Shown in pieces: positions 8,821 through 17,176 of a stretch of DNA of 64,000 nt. The notes below the pieces were generated by a model. The model was not told where the DNA came from. It did not search any database and was given only the letters and a program-made list of their open reading frames with translations. The stretch is from Erysipelotrichaceae bacterium (GTDB lineage: Bacteria; Bacillota_I; Bacilli_A; Erysipelotrichales; Erysipelotrichaceae), in assembly GCA_030525525.1 (NCBI GenBank), contig JAUNEN010000003.1, positions 33,234 to 97,233 on the forward strand, in the 5' to 3' direction. Position 1 is the first letter of the stretch, and each line of letters starts with the position of its first letter. Both the position numbers and the translations under genes were made by a program.

Positions 8821-8870
8821 TATGCAGATCACAGTCATCCAGCCGGACATGATCTGCATATTTCTCCTTT
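8821..8870 (-). promoter_or_regulatory. leader with ribosome binding site, short ORF and 10-bp inverted repeat
   Basis: On the minus strand AAAGGAG (8870-8864) is followed by an ATG at 8859 that opens a ~31-codon frame running past the start of the winged-helix gene. The same leader contains a perfect inverted repeat, TATGCAGATC at 8821-8830 and GATCTGCATA at 8851-8860. This could be a regulatory leader whose translation opens the hairpin and feeds the downstream start, or an operator. Only the sequence elements themselves are certain. Confidence 0.35.
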
Positions 8871-9192
8871 CTGTATTATTCTGGTATTTATTTTGAAAGC
8901 AAAGTGAAATTGAGGATATCTATCAATTGATTCTGATACTTCATGGATGCTCTCTGTATTGAAAGTTTATCAGAGAAGAATTGAAAAGCAGTAATTTGTA
9001 TTCAACAAAGCGAAGAGCAGATACATCTTCTCTGGGCTTGACTTTCATAAACACATACGTGCATCCAATGTGATTATGTATAATATCAGCAGTAAAATGA
9101 ATCAGTGATTCTGATCCTACATTTCAAAGAGCATTCCAATATAGCTGGATGAGTGAATACTGCGGTTGAAGCAAATGCAAACCGCTTTATAA
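8871..9192. other. intergenic, no feature recognised
   Basis: This space between the nitrilase-fold gene and the winged-helix gene has no open frame with a ribosome binding site or recognisable product. It presumably carries a promoter for the downstream minus-strand pair, but I see no convincing -35/-10 pair. Confidence 0.4.
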
Positions 9193-9212
9193 GTCCGGGT
9201 ATTCTGCCGGAC
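9193..9212 (-). terminator. weak hairpin just after nitrilase-fold gene
   Basis: GTCCGG (9193-9198) and CCGGAC (9207-9212) form a 6-bp GC stem with an 8-nt loop, 4 nt past the stop codon at 9216. No real U-tract follows on the minus strand, so it may only stabilise or attenuate the transcript. Confidence 0.3.
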
Positions 9213-9215
9213 ATT

Positions 9216-10703
9216 TTATTTGTGGATATGTTTTACCTTTATTCTGCCGCTGCTGGTGATTGTGACAATAAATACACAGCATGTATCAGGCCCGCCGCAT
9301 ACTCCGTTGCATTGCGGCTTCAGCAGTCTGTATGGTGAACCGTACTTAGTGCCGGCGGATCTGGTCAATGAAACTTCTCCGACAATGCATTTACTGTTGA
9401 TAGGAGTGTATACACCGCCTGGATTTGCTCTTGCAGCACAGCAATTGATGAATAAGCCGTAAGTACCGCTCTGCTTCAATCCATCCATACAGTTTTTAAA
9501 AGAGTCAATTTCAGGAGTGAAGGCAGGTACCAGAATGATCGATGCTTCAAGACTTTCACATAACATTCTTCTGTAGGAATCCATCAGAAAGTCTTTACAA
9601 ATGCATACACAGATTCTGCCGATATCAGGATAATGAAACAGATACACCAGATTCTCATGATGTTCCAGATCTTCCAGTTCCCCGGGTTCCCCGACCATGT
9701 ATAAGAACGGAGAATGTTTGGATTGAGAACATAAAGGAGTCAGAGAATCATCCATTACCGGTGCTTCATTGGTTTGGTCATGCCACCAGCTTGGCATAAT
9801 GATCAGAGGTCCATCACCGTCAGAGGCGTTTCTGATGATTTCGTCCGCATGACGGGACAGGTTTTCTGTGCCGTACATCTCAGGAAACATCAGCAAATGA
9901 GGTTTGTATTCGCAAGCCGTTCTGTATGCACTTTTAACTCGTCTGGTAATAAAGTCTTCGTCTGTTAAGCCGTCGATCTGAAAACGATATTCTTTTGTTC
10001 CGAATTCATTCTCATAAATAACCGGACTGTCTTTCAGAAGCCAGCGGTCGCAGATCGGAGAAAGAGCAAACGTCAACGTTGCGTTATCCGTAGTTTGCTG
10101 TAAGTGTGAATGCTTGTCGGCTATCACATTTCTGACTTCAAACAGCGTCTTGTCCTTTGTTACAAGATCATCAGGAGTCAGTATGATCAGATTTTTCAGC
10201 CAGATCTTCTCATATCGGGTTGTGGATTTGCTCATTTTATTTCCGAAGGTTCCTAAATCAGGAAGAAGGATATATCCGGTTTCTTTTACACTTTGATCAG
10301 AATTAAGCTGTTTGAATCCGGTTGTATGATCTTTATTATTTGCTAACTTATATGCTTCCTGAGATGCTTTGAGGAGATTGTCGGGACTGAGAAAACTTTT
10401 GGCTGCATCAGATGCGAGCTGATAGACAGCGTCAGTGTTCTTTCTGAATTCTTCATTGGTTACATATTGGTTGAATATGTCAGGCGGGATTCCATCTGTC
10501 ACGATGTTTTGCAGGAGGTCTTTATCGTTTTGGCGATAATTGTCTTTTACTTCATCAATCAAATCATCTATAAATTTCTGATATTCGCAATGAATACCGC
10601 GCGATTTGACCTGCAAGCCTGCATATCTGGTGCTGTTCTCTTTCAGATCGGACAGCAGCAAAGCGATAAAGTCAAACAAACTGATATTTCCGCTGTGATT
10701 CAT
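9216..10703 (-). CDS. nitrilase/carbon-nitrogen hydrolase-fold protein with N-terminal extension
   Basis: A 495-residue protein. The first ~200 residues are helical and unrecognised. From about 210 there is a carbon-nitrogen hydrolase-like domain: HLLMFPEMYG (Glu 275), a lysine at 329 in QSKHSPF and CICKDF (Cys 369) are in the right order for the Glu-Lys-Cys triad. The family cleaves or transfers amide and nitrile bonds; nitrilase domains also occur fused to reverse transcriptases in some phage-defence systems. The lysine assignment is tentative. The start is the ATG at 10703, because the ATG six bases upstream opens a three-codon frame; GGGGGAG lies 7 nt upstream. It is the first gene of a minus-strand unit with winged-helix and acidic proteins. 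Confidence 0.65.
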   Translation of the reverse strand: MNHSGNISLFDFIALLLSDLKENSTRYAGLQVKSRGIHCEYQKFIDDLIDEVKDNYRQNDKDLLQNIVTDGIPPDIFNQYVTNEEFRKNTDAVYQLASDAAKSFLSPDNLLKASQEAYKLANNKDHTTGFKQLNSDQSVKETGYILLPDLGTFGNKMSKSTTRYEKIWLKNLIILTPDDLVTKDKTLFEVRNVIADKHSHLQQTTDNATLTFALSPICDRWLLKDSPVIYENEFGTKEYRFQIDGLTDEDFITRRVKSAYRTACEYKPHLLMFPEMYGTENLSRHADEIIRNASDGDGPLIIMPSWWHDQTNEAPVMDDSLTPLCSQSKHSPFLYMVGEPGELEDLEHHENLVYLFHYPDIGRICVCICKDFLMDSYRRMLCESLEASIILVPAFTPEIDSFKNCMDGLKQSGTYGLFINCCAARANPGGVYTPINSKCIVGEVSLTRSAGTKYGSPYRLLKPQCNGVCGGPDTCCVFIVTITSSGRIKVKHIHK

Positions 10704-10728
10704 GTCATTGCTCCCCCTTCCCGATTTC

Positions 10729-10758
10729 AGTATAGCCTAAGACAGGAAAGGAAATCAA
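10729..10758 (-). promoter_or_regulatory. sigma-A-type promoter for nitrilase-fold gene
   Basis: On the minus strand TTGATT (10758-10753) is separated by 18 nt from TATACT (10734-10729), about 25 nt ahead of the ATG at 10703. The ribosome binding site fits between them. Confidence 0.5.
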
Positions 10759-10765
10759 TTGCGAC

Positions 10766-10793
10766 AGTTCACGAAAATAAAAATACGTGAACT
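10766..10793. promoter_or_regulatory. palindromic operator-like site
   Basis: AGTTCACG (10766-10773) and CGTGAACT (10786-10793) are perfect 8-bp inverted arms around a 12-bp A/T-only centre. The site lies 7 bp upstream of the -35 hexamer of the nitrilase-gene promoter, a typical place for a dimeric regulator; the winged-helix protein of the same unit is the obvious candidate. It is not followed by a U-tract appropriate for termination of a known gene. Confidence 0.5.
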
Positions 10794-11254
10794 ATTTTAA
10801 TAATCTGTTTTAAGCGGGCAGAATTCCGATTGTTAATTCAGCATCGAATTTACAATGAAGAAGATGACAAATGAAGCTCATTGCTTATTTCAGATATCAT
10901 CTTAAATTCGAACTGTTCAGCTTTGCCTGCCTGTTCATAAGGGCTTGTTCAGGCGGGATACATTGTTGAACATCAGTTTTTCTGAAGAGTATATGAAGTC
11001 ATCAGTGAGATAAACAGCTATAGTTTTCTTAGTACATCATTAAGAAAAGAATTTTTTATGCAGAATACCAAAATTCTCCGGCTTGATCGGAAAGAAGTCA
11101 GAAAGTCAGGCGGTGACAGCTCAGGCAGCTGTTTTTGAAATCAAAGAGAAGAAATCGAGAATACTGAAAAGCTGCTTTGAAAAGTAATTTCAATTTTCAA
11201 AAGGACAGGTATTCAAAGAACTTTGTCAGCACACAAGATATGTGTACTTCATTA
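10794..11254. other. intergenic, no gene recognised
   Basis: The 700-bp gap between the divergent nitrilase-fold and sigma/SH3 genes holds only short open frames, for example a ~50-codon plus-strand frame ending near 11187. None has a good start or a recognised motif. It may contain eroded coding DNA. Confidence 0.4.
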
Positions 11255-11284
11255 TTGGCTTTTTATTGCAAAAACTTGTAGAAT
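11255..11284 (+). promoter_or_regulatory. candidate promoter for sigma/SH3 fusion gene
   Basis: TTGGCT (11255-11260) and TAGAAT (11279-11284) are 18 nt apart and lie about 120 nt upstream of the ATG at 11402. The match is moderate. Confidence 0.35.
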
Positions 11285-11401
11285 GTAAAGGGTTTACAGG
11301 AATATTACAGCACTGATAAAAAAGGCTGATCCCTGTGGCTTCGACATCCGGATTGACTGAAAGAAAACGGATTCTGATTAAATATAAGGGATTGAAGATT
11401 A

Positions 11402-12727
11402 ATGCAGCAGACAGATAACAGAGAAATACAGGCACTGATGCAAAGTGCGATTAATGATAAAAACGATGCCGTTAAGCTGCTGAAGTATTTCAGGCTGAGC
11501 ATGCTGAGCGAAGCGGAATTATACTTCAGTGACGGGAATGATGCCAAGGATGCGGTTATACAGGCATTTAAAAATGCATATCCTTATTTTTCCGAAACGG
11601 ATGCATCGCATCTGAAAGACTGGCTGAATCAATATGTTCAGAATGAATGCATTCACAGAATACTTCCGTTAACCGCTTCATCAGCACCTGCATATACCGA
11701 CAGTGATGAAATTCCTGCCAAAGTCAAAGGAATCCCTGAAGATCCGGAAAAAATCAAAAAGCTTCTTCGTTCGGTACTTGGATATCTGAATCCGGCTGAA
11801 CGCGCAGTCTGTGTATTGAAATACCGTGATCAGCTGAGTGTTGAACAGATTGCTGAGAAATGCGAAAGCAATGCGGAAACTGTCAGGAGTATTCTTTCAG
11901 AAGCCAAACAGAAGCTCAAAGACAATAATGCAAATACCGGTGCAATCTATGCGATGATCAACAGGCTTTACCCTTTCTATGAAGAAAAGGAAGAAACGAT
12001 ACAGCCGTTTGTTCTTGAAAGGACAAGTCAGCTGTCAGACGAAGAAGAGGAGTTTAAAACATCAGTCCATGAACTGCGGCTTTTCTTTGAAGGAAGAGCA
12101 GCTTCAAAAAACAATATCGCTGACAGCGATATTGATGATGAAGACATGAGTCCGGAAGATATCGAAAAGACATTTGAGATGAAAGCAATCCGCAGTCTGG
12201 GAAAAAACGAAGTGGATGATACTGCTTCTTCCGCGAAGATGATCATGGCTGCTGCGATGGCGGCAGAATCTGATAAGAAAGTATCAGAAAGAGAATATAA
12301 TCCGAGAGAATACTGGCTCAAACGGATTATCGTGATTGTTTTATTTGCAATCCTGGCAGTCGGTATCGGTGTGGCTTATGCAATCATCAGGACAAATCAT
12401 ACCGAAAAGCCTGAACCTGTAAACACAACAGAAACTGAAACACCGGCTCCCGAAGAAACAACGGAAACAACCGCATCACCGGAACCGACGGAAGAAACAG
12501 TCCCTGAAGACGCTTCAATCGGAACCGCATTCATTCTTGTGACTGATCTGACGATGAGAAAAGGCCCGGGTGTCATTTATGAACAGAACGGCATGGCAGA
12601 GCCTTTGCAAACATATACAGTTTATGAAGTGACAGAAGCAGACGGCTATACCTGGTATCGGGTAGGCGATGAACAATGGGTTCCCGATCTGCAGTCGCAG
12701 TTTGTAACATATACACCTAAGTCTTGA
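11402..12727 (+). CDS. sigma-70-like domain / transmembrane / SH3 fusion protein
   Basis: Of 441 residues, about 1-175 resemble an ECF sigma factor. A region-2-like segment (LLKYFRLSMLSEAELYFSD, AVIQAFKNAYPYF) is followed by a region-4 helix-turn-helix, LNPAERAVCVLKYRDQLS then VEQIAEKCESNAETVRSIL. An acidic linker leads to one membrane helix at about 309-328, then a Pro/Thr/Glu-rich spacer, and a bacterial SH3 domain at about 374-430 (LTMRKGPG, YTVYEV, WYRVGDEQWVPD). The orientation implied is a cytoplasmic sigma-like part and an external wall-binding SH3 part. It may link wall state to transcription of the locus that follows, or the sigma-like part may have lost that function. A strong terminator overlaps its stop. 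Confidence 0.75.
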   Translation: MQQTDNREIQALMQSAINDKNDAVKLLKYFRLSMLSEAELYFSDGNDAKDAVIQAFKNAYPYFSETDASHLKDWLNQYVQNECIHRILPLTASSAPAYTDSDEIPAKVKGIPEDPEKIKKLLRSVLGYLNPAERAVCVLKYRDQLSVEQIAEKCESNAETVRSILSEAKQKLKDNNANTGAIYAMINRLYPFYEEKEETIQPFVLERTSQLSDEEEEFKTSVHELRLFFEGRAASKNNIADSDIDDEDMSPEDIEKTFEMKAIRSLGKNEVDDTASSAKMIMAAAMAAESDKKVSEREYNPREYWLKRIIVIVLFAILAVGIGVAYAIIRTNHTEKPEPVNTTETETPAPEETTETTASPEPTEETVPEDASIGTAFILVTDLTMRKGPGVIYEQNGMAEPLQTYTVYEVTEADGYTWYRVGDEQWVPDLQSQFVTYTPKS

Positions 12728-12746
12728 TCCGGAGACTTAGGTTTTT
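12716..12746 (+). terminator. rho-independent terminator
   Basis: CCTAAGTCT (12716-12724) and AGACTTAGG (12733-12741) form a perfect 9-bp stem with an 8-nt loop, followed by TTTTT. The left arm lies in the last codons of the sigma/SH3 gene and its stop codon is in the loop. Confidence 0.9.
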
Positions 12747-12877
12747 GTAAGCCTGAAGTCAATTCAGACAGATGAATCCGGTACGATCCCGCAAAGATAC
12801 GGAATTATGCAGTAACTGAACAACTTACTGCAAATGGTTTATACCGGAGGATAGTTATTCGTTGATATTTCCTGTGA

Positions 12878-12883
12878 TATAAT
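12878..12883 (+). promoter_or_regulatory. -10 element for LCP gene
   Basis: A perfect TATAAT lies 38 nt before the GTG start at 12922. The -35 region at 17-nt spacing (TTATTC) is a poor match, so a regulator may be needed. Its position right after a terminator fits the start of a new transcription unit. Confidence 0.5.
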
Positions 12884-12921
12884 TTCATCTAGTTCGATTG
12901 AACTCATACAGAGGTAAAACC

Positions 12922-14439
12922 GTGGCAAAAAAGAAAAGAAGAAAACTCAGAGCTATCAAATGGGGTGCATTAACCTGGCTGATTCTGCTGGTGGCATTCC
13001 TTGTATTTGCTGTTGTTGTATATCGCTTCCCGATGATTCCGAAAAAATGGAAGCTGGTTCCGATCGGCGTTGTTGCATTGATTACAGCCATTCTTGCTTT
13101 TTTCTCATTCAGAAAAAAGACAAAGGGAGACAAATCCGTTGTATCGGTGATCAATACAATCCTTGCGGTCTGCCTGATTGTTGTGTCGGTATTGCTGCCG
13201 GGAATTTCCGGTAAGATTGATGACATCTTCGAAGATCTGCCGGAAACGGAAGATATGACCGTGAATGTCTATGCTCTGACAACCCAATACAAATCCGAAC
13301 ATTCTGATGTATTCCGTGAAAAAGGCGTCAGTATGATCACAGATCCGGATCTGACAAATTATAAAAACAGACAGTTTATCACCCAGACGAGTGTCGATCA
13401 GGTGAATCAGAACTGGGCAATTGAACAGATCAAAACATTCTTCGCAACAGATTCACTCTGGATGAATGAAACTGCGACTGTTTGGGATGCAGTCAGGGCA
13501 TTGTATAACGCGGATGGCGAAGCACTGATTCTGAATGAGACATATGTCAGCACCATCGAAGAAAACGGATGGGAATCTTTCACAGAGGATACGATCATTC
13601 TGAAATCATTTACCAGATCTGACGAAAGCTCCAGATCAAAGATGAAACTGGATACCGAAGAGCCGTTTGCGGTGCTGATTGCAGGAAGTGACTCCCGTGA
13701 CGCAGCTCTGACTCTCAATACAAGAACCGACGTGGATATCATTGCAGTTGTCAATCCGAAGAAGAGAACAATCCTTCTGGCTTCCCTTCCCCGAGACAGC
13801 TATATTGCCAATCCCGCGTTAAGCGGCGGACTGGATAAGCTGACTCATATGGGAAACAGTGGCATTGACAATGCAACTGCCGCATTAAGCGGATATTTCG
13901 GGATTGAACTGAACAATTATGTTCTTGTCAACTTCAATACATATGAGAAAATCATCAACACACTCGGCGGAGTGGATATTGTGAATCCATATGAATTTAC
14001 AGCCGGAAGCTATACATTCCGGGGTGGGAATATCCATCTGAGCGGTGATGAAGCACTGGCTTATGTCAGAGAACGTCATTCTCTGGCAAACGGTGACTTC
14101 GACCGTAACGAGCATCAGGTCATTGTATTGAAAGCAATCATCCGTAAACTGATCAGTGCGGAAGTGATCGCGAATTACTCGGCAGTTCTGGATTCTTTGA
14201 GCGGAACCTTCCTGACAAATATCGCGACAGAATCAATATATGATCTGGCTGCCGCGCAGCTGGAATCCATGAGCGCATGGACAATCAATTCCAGACATCT
14301 GGACGGAAGCACCGGAAGTGCGGAATGTGCATCTGCTCCGGGACAGCTGCTGTCGGTTGTCTATCCGGACGAAAGCATCCGCAGCGCAATCAGTGAAGAG
14401 ATCAAAACGATTCTTGAAGGCGGTTCAGCCGGTAATTAA
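12922..14439 (+). CDS. LytR-CpsA-Psr (LCP) family wall-polymer ligase, CpsA/Wzg type
   Basis: The 505-residue protein has a Lys/Arg-rich N terminus, three membrane segments within the first ~100 residues, an accessory external domain, and an LCP domain from about residue 248: GSDSR, TRTDVDII, LPRDSYI, LGGVDI, and YVRERHS with GDFDRNEHQ. LCP enzymes move polymers from undecaprenyl diphosphate to peptidoglycan outside the membrane. The three-helix layout matches streptococcal CpsA/Wzg, the usual first gene of capsule loci. The GTG at 12922 has AGAGG 7 nt upstream; the TTG 24 nt earlier lacks one. Confidence 0.9.
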   Translation: MAKKKRRKLRAIKWGALTWLILLVAFLVFAVVVYRFPMIPKKWKLVPIGVVALITAILAFFSFRKKTKGDKSVVSVINTILAVCLIVVSVLLPGISGKIDDIFEDLPETEDMTVNVYALTTQYKSEHSDVFREKGVSMITDPDLTNYKNRQFITQTSVDQVNQNWAIEQIKTFFATDSLWMNETATVWDAVRALYNADGEALILNETYVSTIEENGWESFTEDTIILKSFTRSDESSRSKMKLDTEEPFAVLIAGSDSRDAALTLNTRTDVDIIAVVNPKKRTILLASLPRDSYIANPALSGGLDKLTHMGNSGIDNATAALSGYFGIELNNYVLVNFNTYEKIINTLGGVDIVNPYEFTAGSYTFRGGNIHLSGDEALAYVRERHSLANGDFDRNEHQVIVLKAIIRKLISAEVIANYSAVLDSLSGTFLTNIATESIYDLAAAQLESMSAWTINSRHLDGSTGSAECASAPGQLLSVVYPDESIRSAISEEIKTILEGGSAGN

Positions 14440-14567
14440 AAAAGATTTCACAGGATTATATACGAAAAAAAGCTTGTGAGTAGAATAATCAGTCCTGAAC
14501 GGATAAAATAAATGCGATATATAGGTCAGTGATCTATATAGCGTTGTTGGTTTATTGGGGAAACAGA

Positions 14568-15164
14568 ATGTATCTGGTGATTAAAAGAGGGATCGACTTT
14601 ATATTATCAATAGCGGCGCTCATTGTTCTGAGTCCCTTATTTATCGTGCTTATGATCTGGATTAAGGCGGAAGAGCCGAATGCACCGATCTTTTTCAGAC
14701 AGAAGCGGATCGGAAAAGACAAGAGTATCTTCAAAATTTATAAATTCCGTTCCATGAAGCAGGAAGCGCCAAGCGAAGTTGCAACGGAGGATCTGGATGA
14801 TCCGAACAGATATGTGACGAAAGCAGGTGTTTTCTTAAGAAGATATTCTCTGGATGAACTGCCGCAGCTGATCAATATTATAAAAGGTGACATGTCGATC
14901 GTCGCGCCGCGGCCGGCATTATGGAATCAGTACAAACTGATTGAAGAAAGAGACAAATATGTCGGCAGATACGGACTGACTCCGAATCAGATCCGTCCGG
15001 GCCTGACCGGATGGGCGCAGATCAACGGCAGAGATTCCCTGAACGATGCTGAAAAAGCAGTCATGGACGGGGAATATATCAAAAACATCAGTTTCCTGTT
15101 TGATCTGAAATGCATATTCGGCACAGTCGGAAAAGTGCTCACTCACGACAATGTGAAAGAATGA
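14568..15164 (+). CDS. undecaprenyl-phosphate sugar-phosphate transferase (initiating)
   Basis: A 198-residue small-form polyprenyl-phosphate glycosylphosphotransferase (WbaP/CpsE C-terminal type). It has one N-terminal membrane helix, then FFRQKRIGK, YKFRSM, LRRYSLDELPQLINI, GDMSIVAPRP and PGLTGWAQINGRD, the complete catalytic core. It moves a hexose-1-phosphate from a UDP-sugar to undecaprenyl phosphate on the inner membrane face, starting repeat-unit synthesis. The sugar cannot be read from sequence. The start is the ATG at 14568 with GGGGA 7 nt upstream; the GTG at 14529 lies within a weak TATATAG/CTATATA inverted repeat. Confidence 0.9.
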   Translation: MYLVIKRGIDFILSIAALIVLSPLFIVLMIWIKAEEPNAPIFFRQKRIGKDKSIFKIYKFRSMKQEAPSEVATEDLDDPNRYVTKAGVFLRRYSLDELPQLINIIKGDMSIVAPRPALWNQYKLIEERDKYVGRYGLTPNQIRPGLTGWAQINGRDSLNDAEKAVMDGEYIKNISFLFDLKCIFGTVGKVLTHDNVKE

Positions 15165-15176
15165 TGATTCATTCAG

Positions 15177-15202
15177 GCGGATGCCTTCGGGCGTCCGCTT
15201 TT
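15177..15202 (+). terminator. rho-independent terminator with TTCG loop
   Basis: GCGGATGCC (15177-15185) and GGCGTCCGC (15190-15198) form a 9-bp stem with one G-U pair around a TTCG tetraloop, followed by TTTT. It separates the LCP/transferase unit from the ABC exporter gene. Confidence 0.9.
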
Positions 15203-15249
15203 CAAATGCACCAAAGACAATAAAATACCGCATACGTGATTGATTAGGA

Positions 15250-15255
15250 TATAAT
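15250..15255 (+). promoter_or_regulatory. -10 element directly before ABC exporter start
   Basis: A perfect TATAAT ends only 9 nt before the ATG at 15265, so initiation about 7 nt downstream would give an almost leaderless mRNA. No ribosome binding site is visible at normal spacing and no good -35 is seen. Confidence 0.4.
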
Positions 15256-15264
15256 GTTAACGCT

Positions 15265-17049
15265 ATGAGTGAGCGGGAAACAGATCGGACGATTTCATTT
15301 GAATCGCTTTCGACTCTTCACAGAAAGATACAGGACGGCTCCTTTTCCGAAATCGTTGATGACTGGAAATGGATCTTTTCCTACAGCGTCAGGTATAAAA
15401 AAGCAATCTTTTTCTATACCTTCCTGGGAATTTTCGGCACCACACTGGGACTTGTATCAAGTGTTGCCAGCAAGTTTGTGATCGACATTATTACCGGAGA
15501 CAAAATCGAACAGCTTCCGGTTATGATTGCAATCATGGTGGGCAGTGCGCTGTTCTCTTTGTTCTTCAGCAACTATATCGGCAGACTGTCACTGAAGCTG
15601 AGTCTTCGCATCAACAATGAAATTCAGGCAGATATCTTCGATCAGATCATGGATTCCGAATGGCTTGCCATTTCGAAGTATTCCAACGGTGACGTACTGA
15701 ACCGTTTTTCCAATGATGTGCATATCGTTGCCAGCAATGCGATCAGCTGGCTGCCCAACATTGTGATTGCAGTCTATAAATTCTTTGCCACATTTGTTGT
15801 GATCTGGCATTACAACAAGCTTATGTCACTGTTTGCTTTCGCCAGCGCACCGATCATGCTGCTGATGTCAAAATATGTGATCAAAAGACAGCGTGCTTTC
15901 CGCAAGAAGGTGCAGGAAATGGGTTCCAGGCTCATGACCTTCGAAGTGGAAGCTTTCTATAATACAGATACGATCAAATCGTTCGGCATTACCGATCAAT
16001 ACGGAAGAAATCTCAGAAAGTGGCAGGAAAAATATAAAGATGTCAATCTGGAATACAACCTGTTCTCGATCAAGACCAACATCTTCATGTCAATTCTTTC
16101 GATGATTATTCAGTTTGCCGCATTTGGCTACTGTCTCTATCTGAAGTGGACCGGACAGATCACATACGGAACGATGACACTGTTTTTGGAACAGAGAGCG
16201 TCATTGAGTACAGCATTCAACAATGTGGTGTCCATTGTACCTTCCTTCCTGAACAGCTCAGTTTCCGCACACCGTATCCGTGAGCTGGCTCAGCTGCCGA
16301 AAGAAAAGCATATCCCGGAAAGCGAATATCTGAATGCACTGGCGGCGGATGGCTTCAAAGTGGAAATGAAAGATGTCGATTTCTCATATAAAGAAGGAGA
16401 CAAAGTCATCACCAATTCCTTCTTCATCGGAGCACCGGGTGAAATCGTTGCACTCGTCGGCCCGAGCGGCGAAGGAAAAACAACGACGATCCGTCTGATT
16501 CTCGGTCTCATCCGTCCCGAAAAGGGTGAAGCATATATCGAGGCATCGGACGGCACAAGAATAGAGTGCAATGCCGATACGAGATATCTTTTCTCCTATG
16601 TTCCGCAGGGCAATACGATTATTTCCGGAACCATTGCCGAAAACCTGCGCATGGGCAAGGAAGACGCAACGGAAGAAGAAATGATCGAAGCACTCAAAGA
16701 CGCATGCGCATGGGATTTCATTGAAAAACTTCCTGACAAGCTGGAAAGCTCTGTCGGTGAAAGAGGAAGAGGACTTTCCGAAGGCCAGGCACAAAGAGTC
16801 GCGATTGCCAGAGCATTGCTCAGAAAAGCGCCGATTATGCTTCTGGATGAAGCAACTTCCGCACTGGATGTAACAACCGAAAGAAAAGTACTCAGGAATA
16901 TCATGGGCAACCACCCGGATAAAACATGCATTGTCACAACCCACAGACCGAGTGTTCTGAATTTATGCAAGAGAGTATACAGAGTCATGGATACAACGAT
17001 TACCGAACTTTCAGAAGAAGAAAGCAGCCGTATGGCGATGGATTTCTGA
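15265..17049 (+). CDS. MsbA/PglK-like ABC exporter (fused permease and ATPase)
   Basis: This 594-residue half-transporter has six membrane helices over about residues 40-325 and an ATPase domain from about 365: Walker A GPSGEGKT at 399-406, Q-loop Gln 448, signature LSEGQ at 504-508, Walker B IMLLDE at 524-529, and an H-loop in TTHRPS. It acts as a homodimer. MsbA and PglK relatives flip lipids or lipid-linked oligosaccharides. No Wzx-type flippase is visible in the window, so this gene between the initiating transferase and CpsB is a good candidate for that step. Peptide or drug export cannot be excluded. Confidence 0.85.
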   Translation: MSERETDRTISFESLSTLHRKIQDGSFSEIVDDWKWIFSYSVRYKKAIFFYTFLGIFGTTLGLVSSVASKFVIDIITGDKIEQLPVMIAIMVGSALFSLFFSNYIGRLSLKLSLRINNEIQADIFDQIMDSEWLAISKYSNGDVLNRFSNDVHIVASNAISWLPNIVIAVYKFFATFVVIWHYNKLMSLFAFASAPIMLLMSKYVIKRQRAFRKKVQEMGSRLMTFEVEAFYNTDTIKSFGITDQYGRNLRKWQEKYKDVNLEYNLFSIKTNIFMSILSMIIQFAAFGYCLYLKWTGQITYGTMTLFLEQRASLSTAFNNVVSIVPSFLNSSVSAHRIRELAQLPKEKHIPESEYLNALAADGFKVEMKDVDFSYKEGDKVITNSFFIGAPGEIVALVGPSGEGKTTTIRLILGLIRPEKGEAYIEASDGTRIECNADTRYLFSYVPQGNTIISGTIAENLRMGKEDATEEEMIEALKDACAWDFIEKLPDKLESSVGERGRGLSEGQAQRVAIARALLRKAPIMLLDEATSALDVTTERKVLRNIMGNHPDKTCIVTTHRPSVLNLCKRVYRVMDTTITELSEEESSRMAMDF

Positions 17050-17057
17050 TCGTTACA

Positions 17058-17108
17058 GAAAAAAAGGCAGAAGATCGGATCATTTCCGTTCAGAAGCCTT
17101 TTTCTCTT
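17058..17108 (+). terminator. probable terminator after ABC exporter
   Basis: AAAAAGGC (to 17068) and GCCTTTTT (17096-17103) can pair as an 8-bp stem with a 27-nt loop, and the T-rich arm continues into TCTCTTCTT. The A/T-rich stem and long loop make it weaker than the other terminators here, and it could work in both directions. Confidence 0.5.
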
Positions 17109-17176
17109 CTTAATGCAAGGTAAACCGGTGTTATCCATAAAGACAGTACATGCCTGCAGTTTGGCAAAAGACAAGT

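Noticed and set aside
12028..12321. 97-codon minus-strand Ser-rich frame
   Set aside because: It is a shadow of the acidic linker codons (GAA/GAT/GAC read in reverse) of the sigma/SH3 gene.
14513..14543. TATATAG/CTATATA inverted repeat before the sugar-phosphate transferase
   Set aside because: Seven A/T-rich bases in an A/T-rich gap are weak evidence for a site; no promoter or terminator features accompany it.
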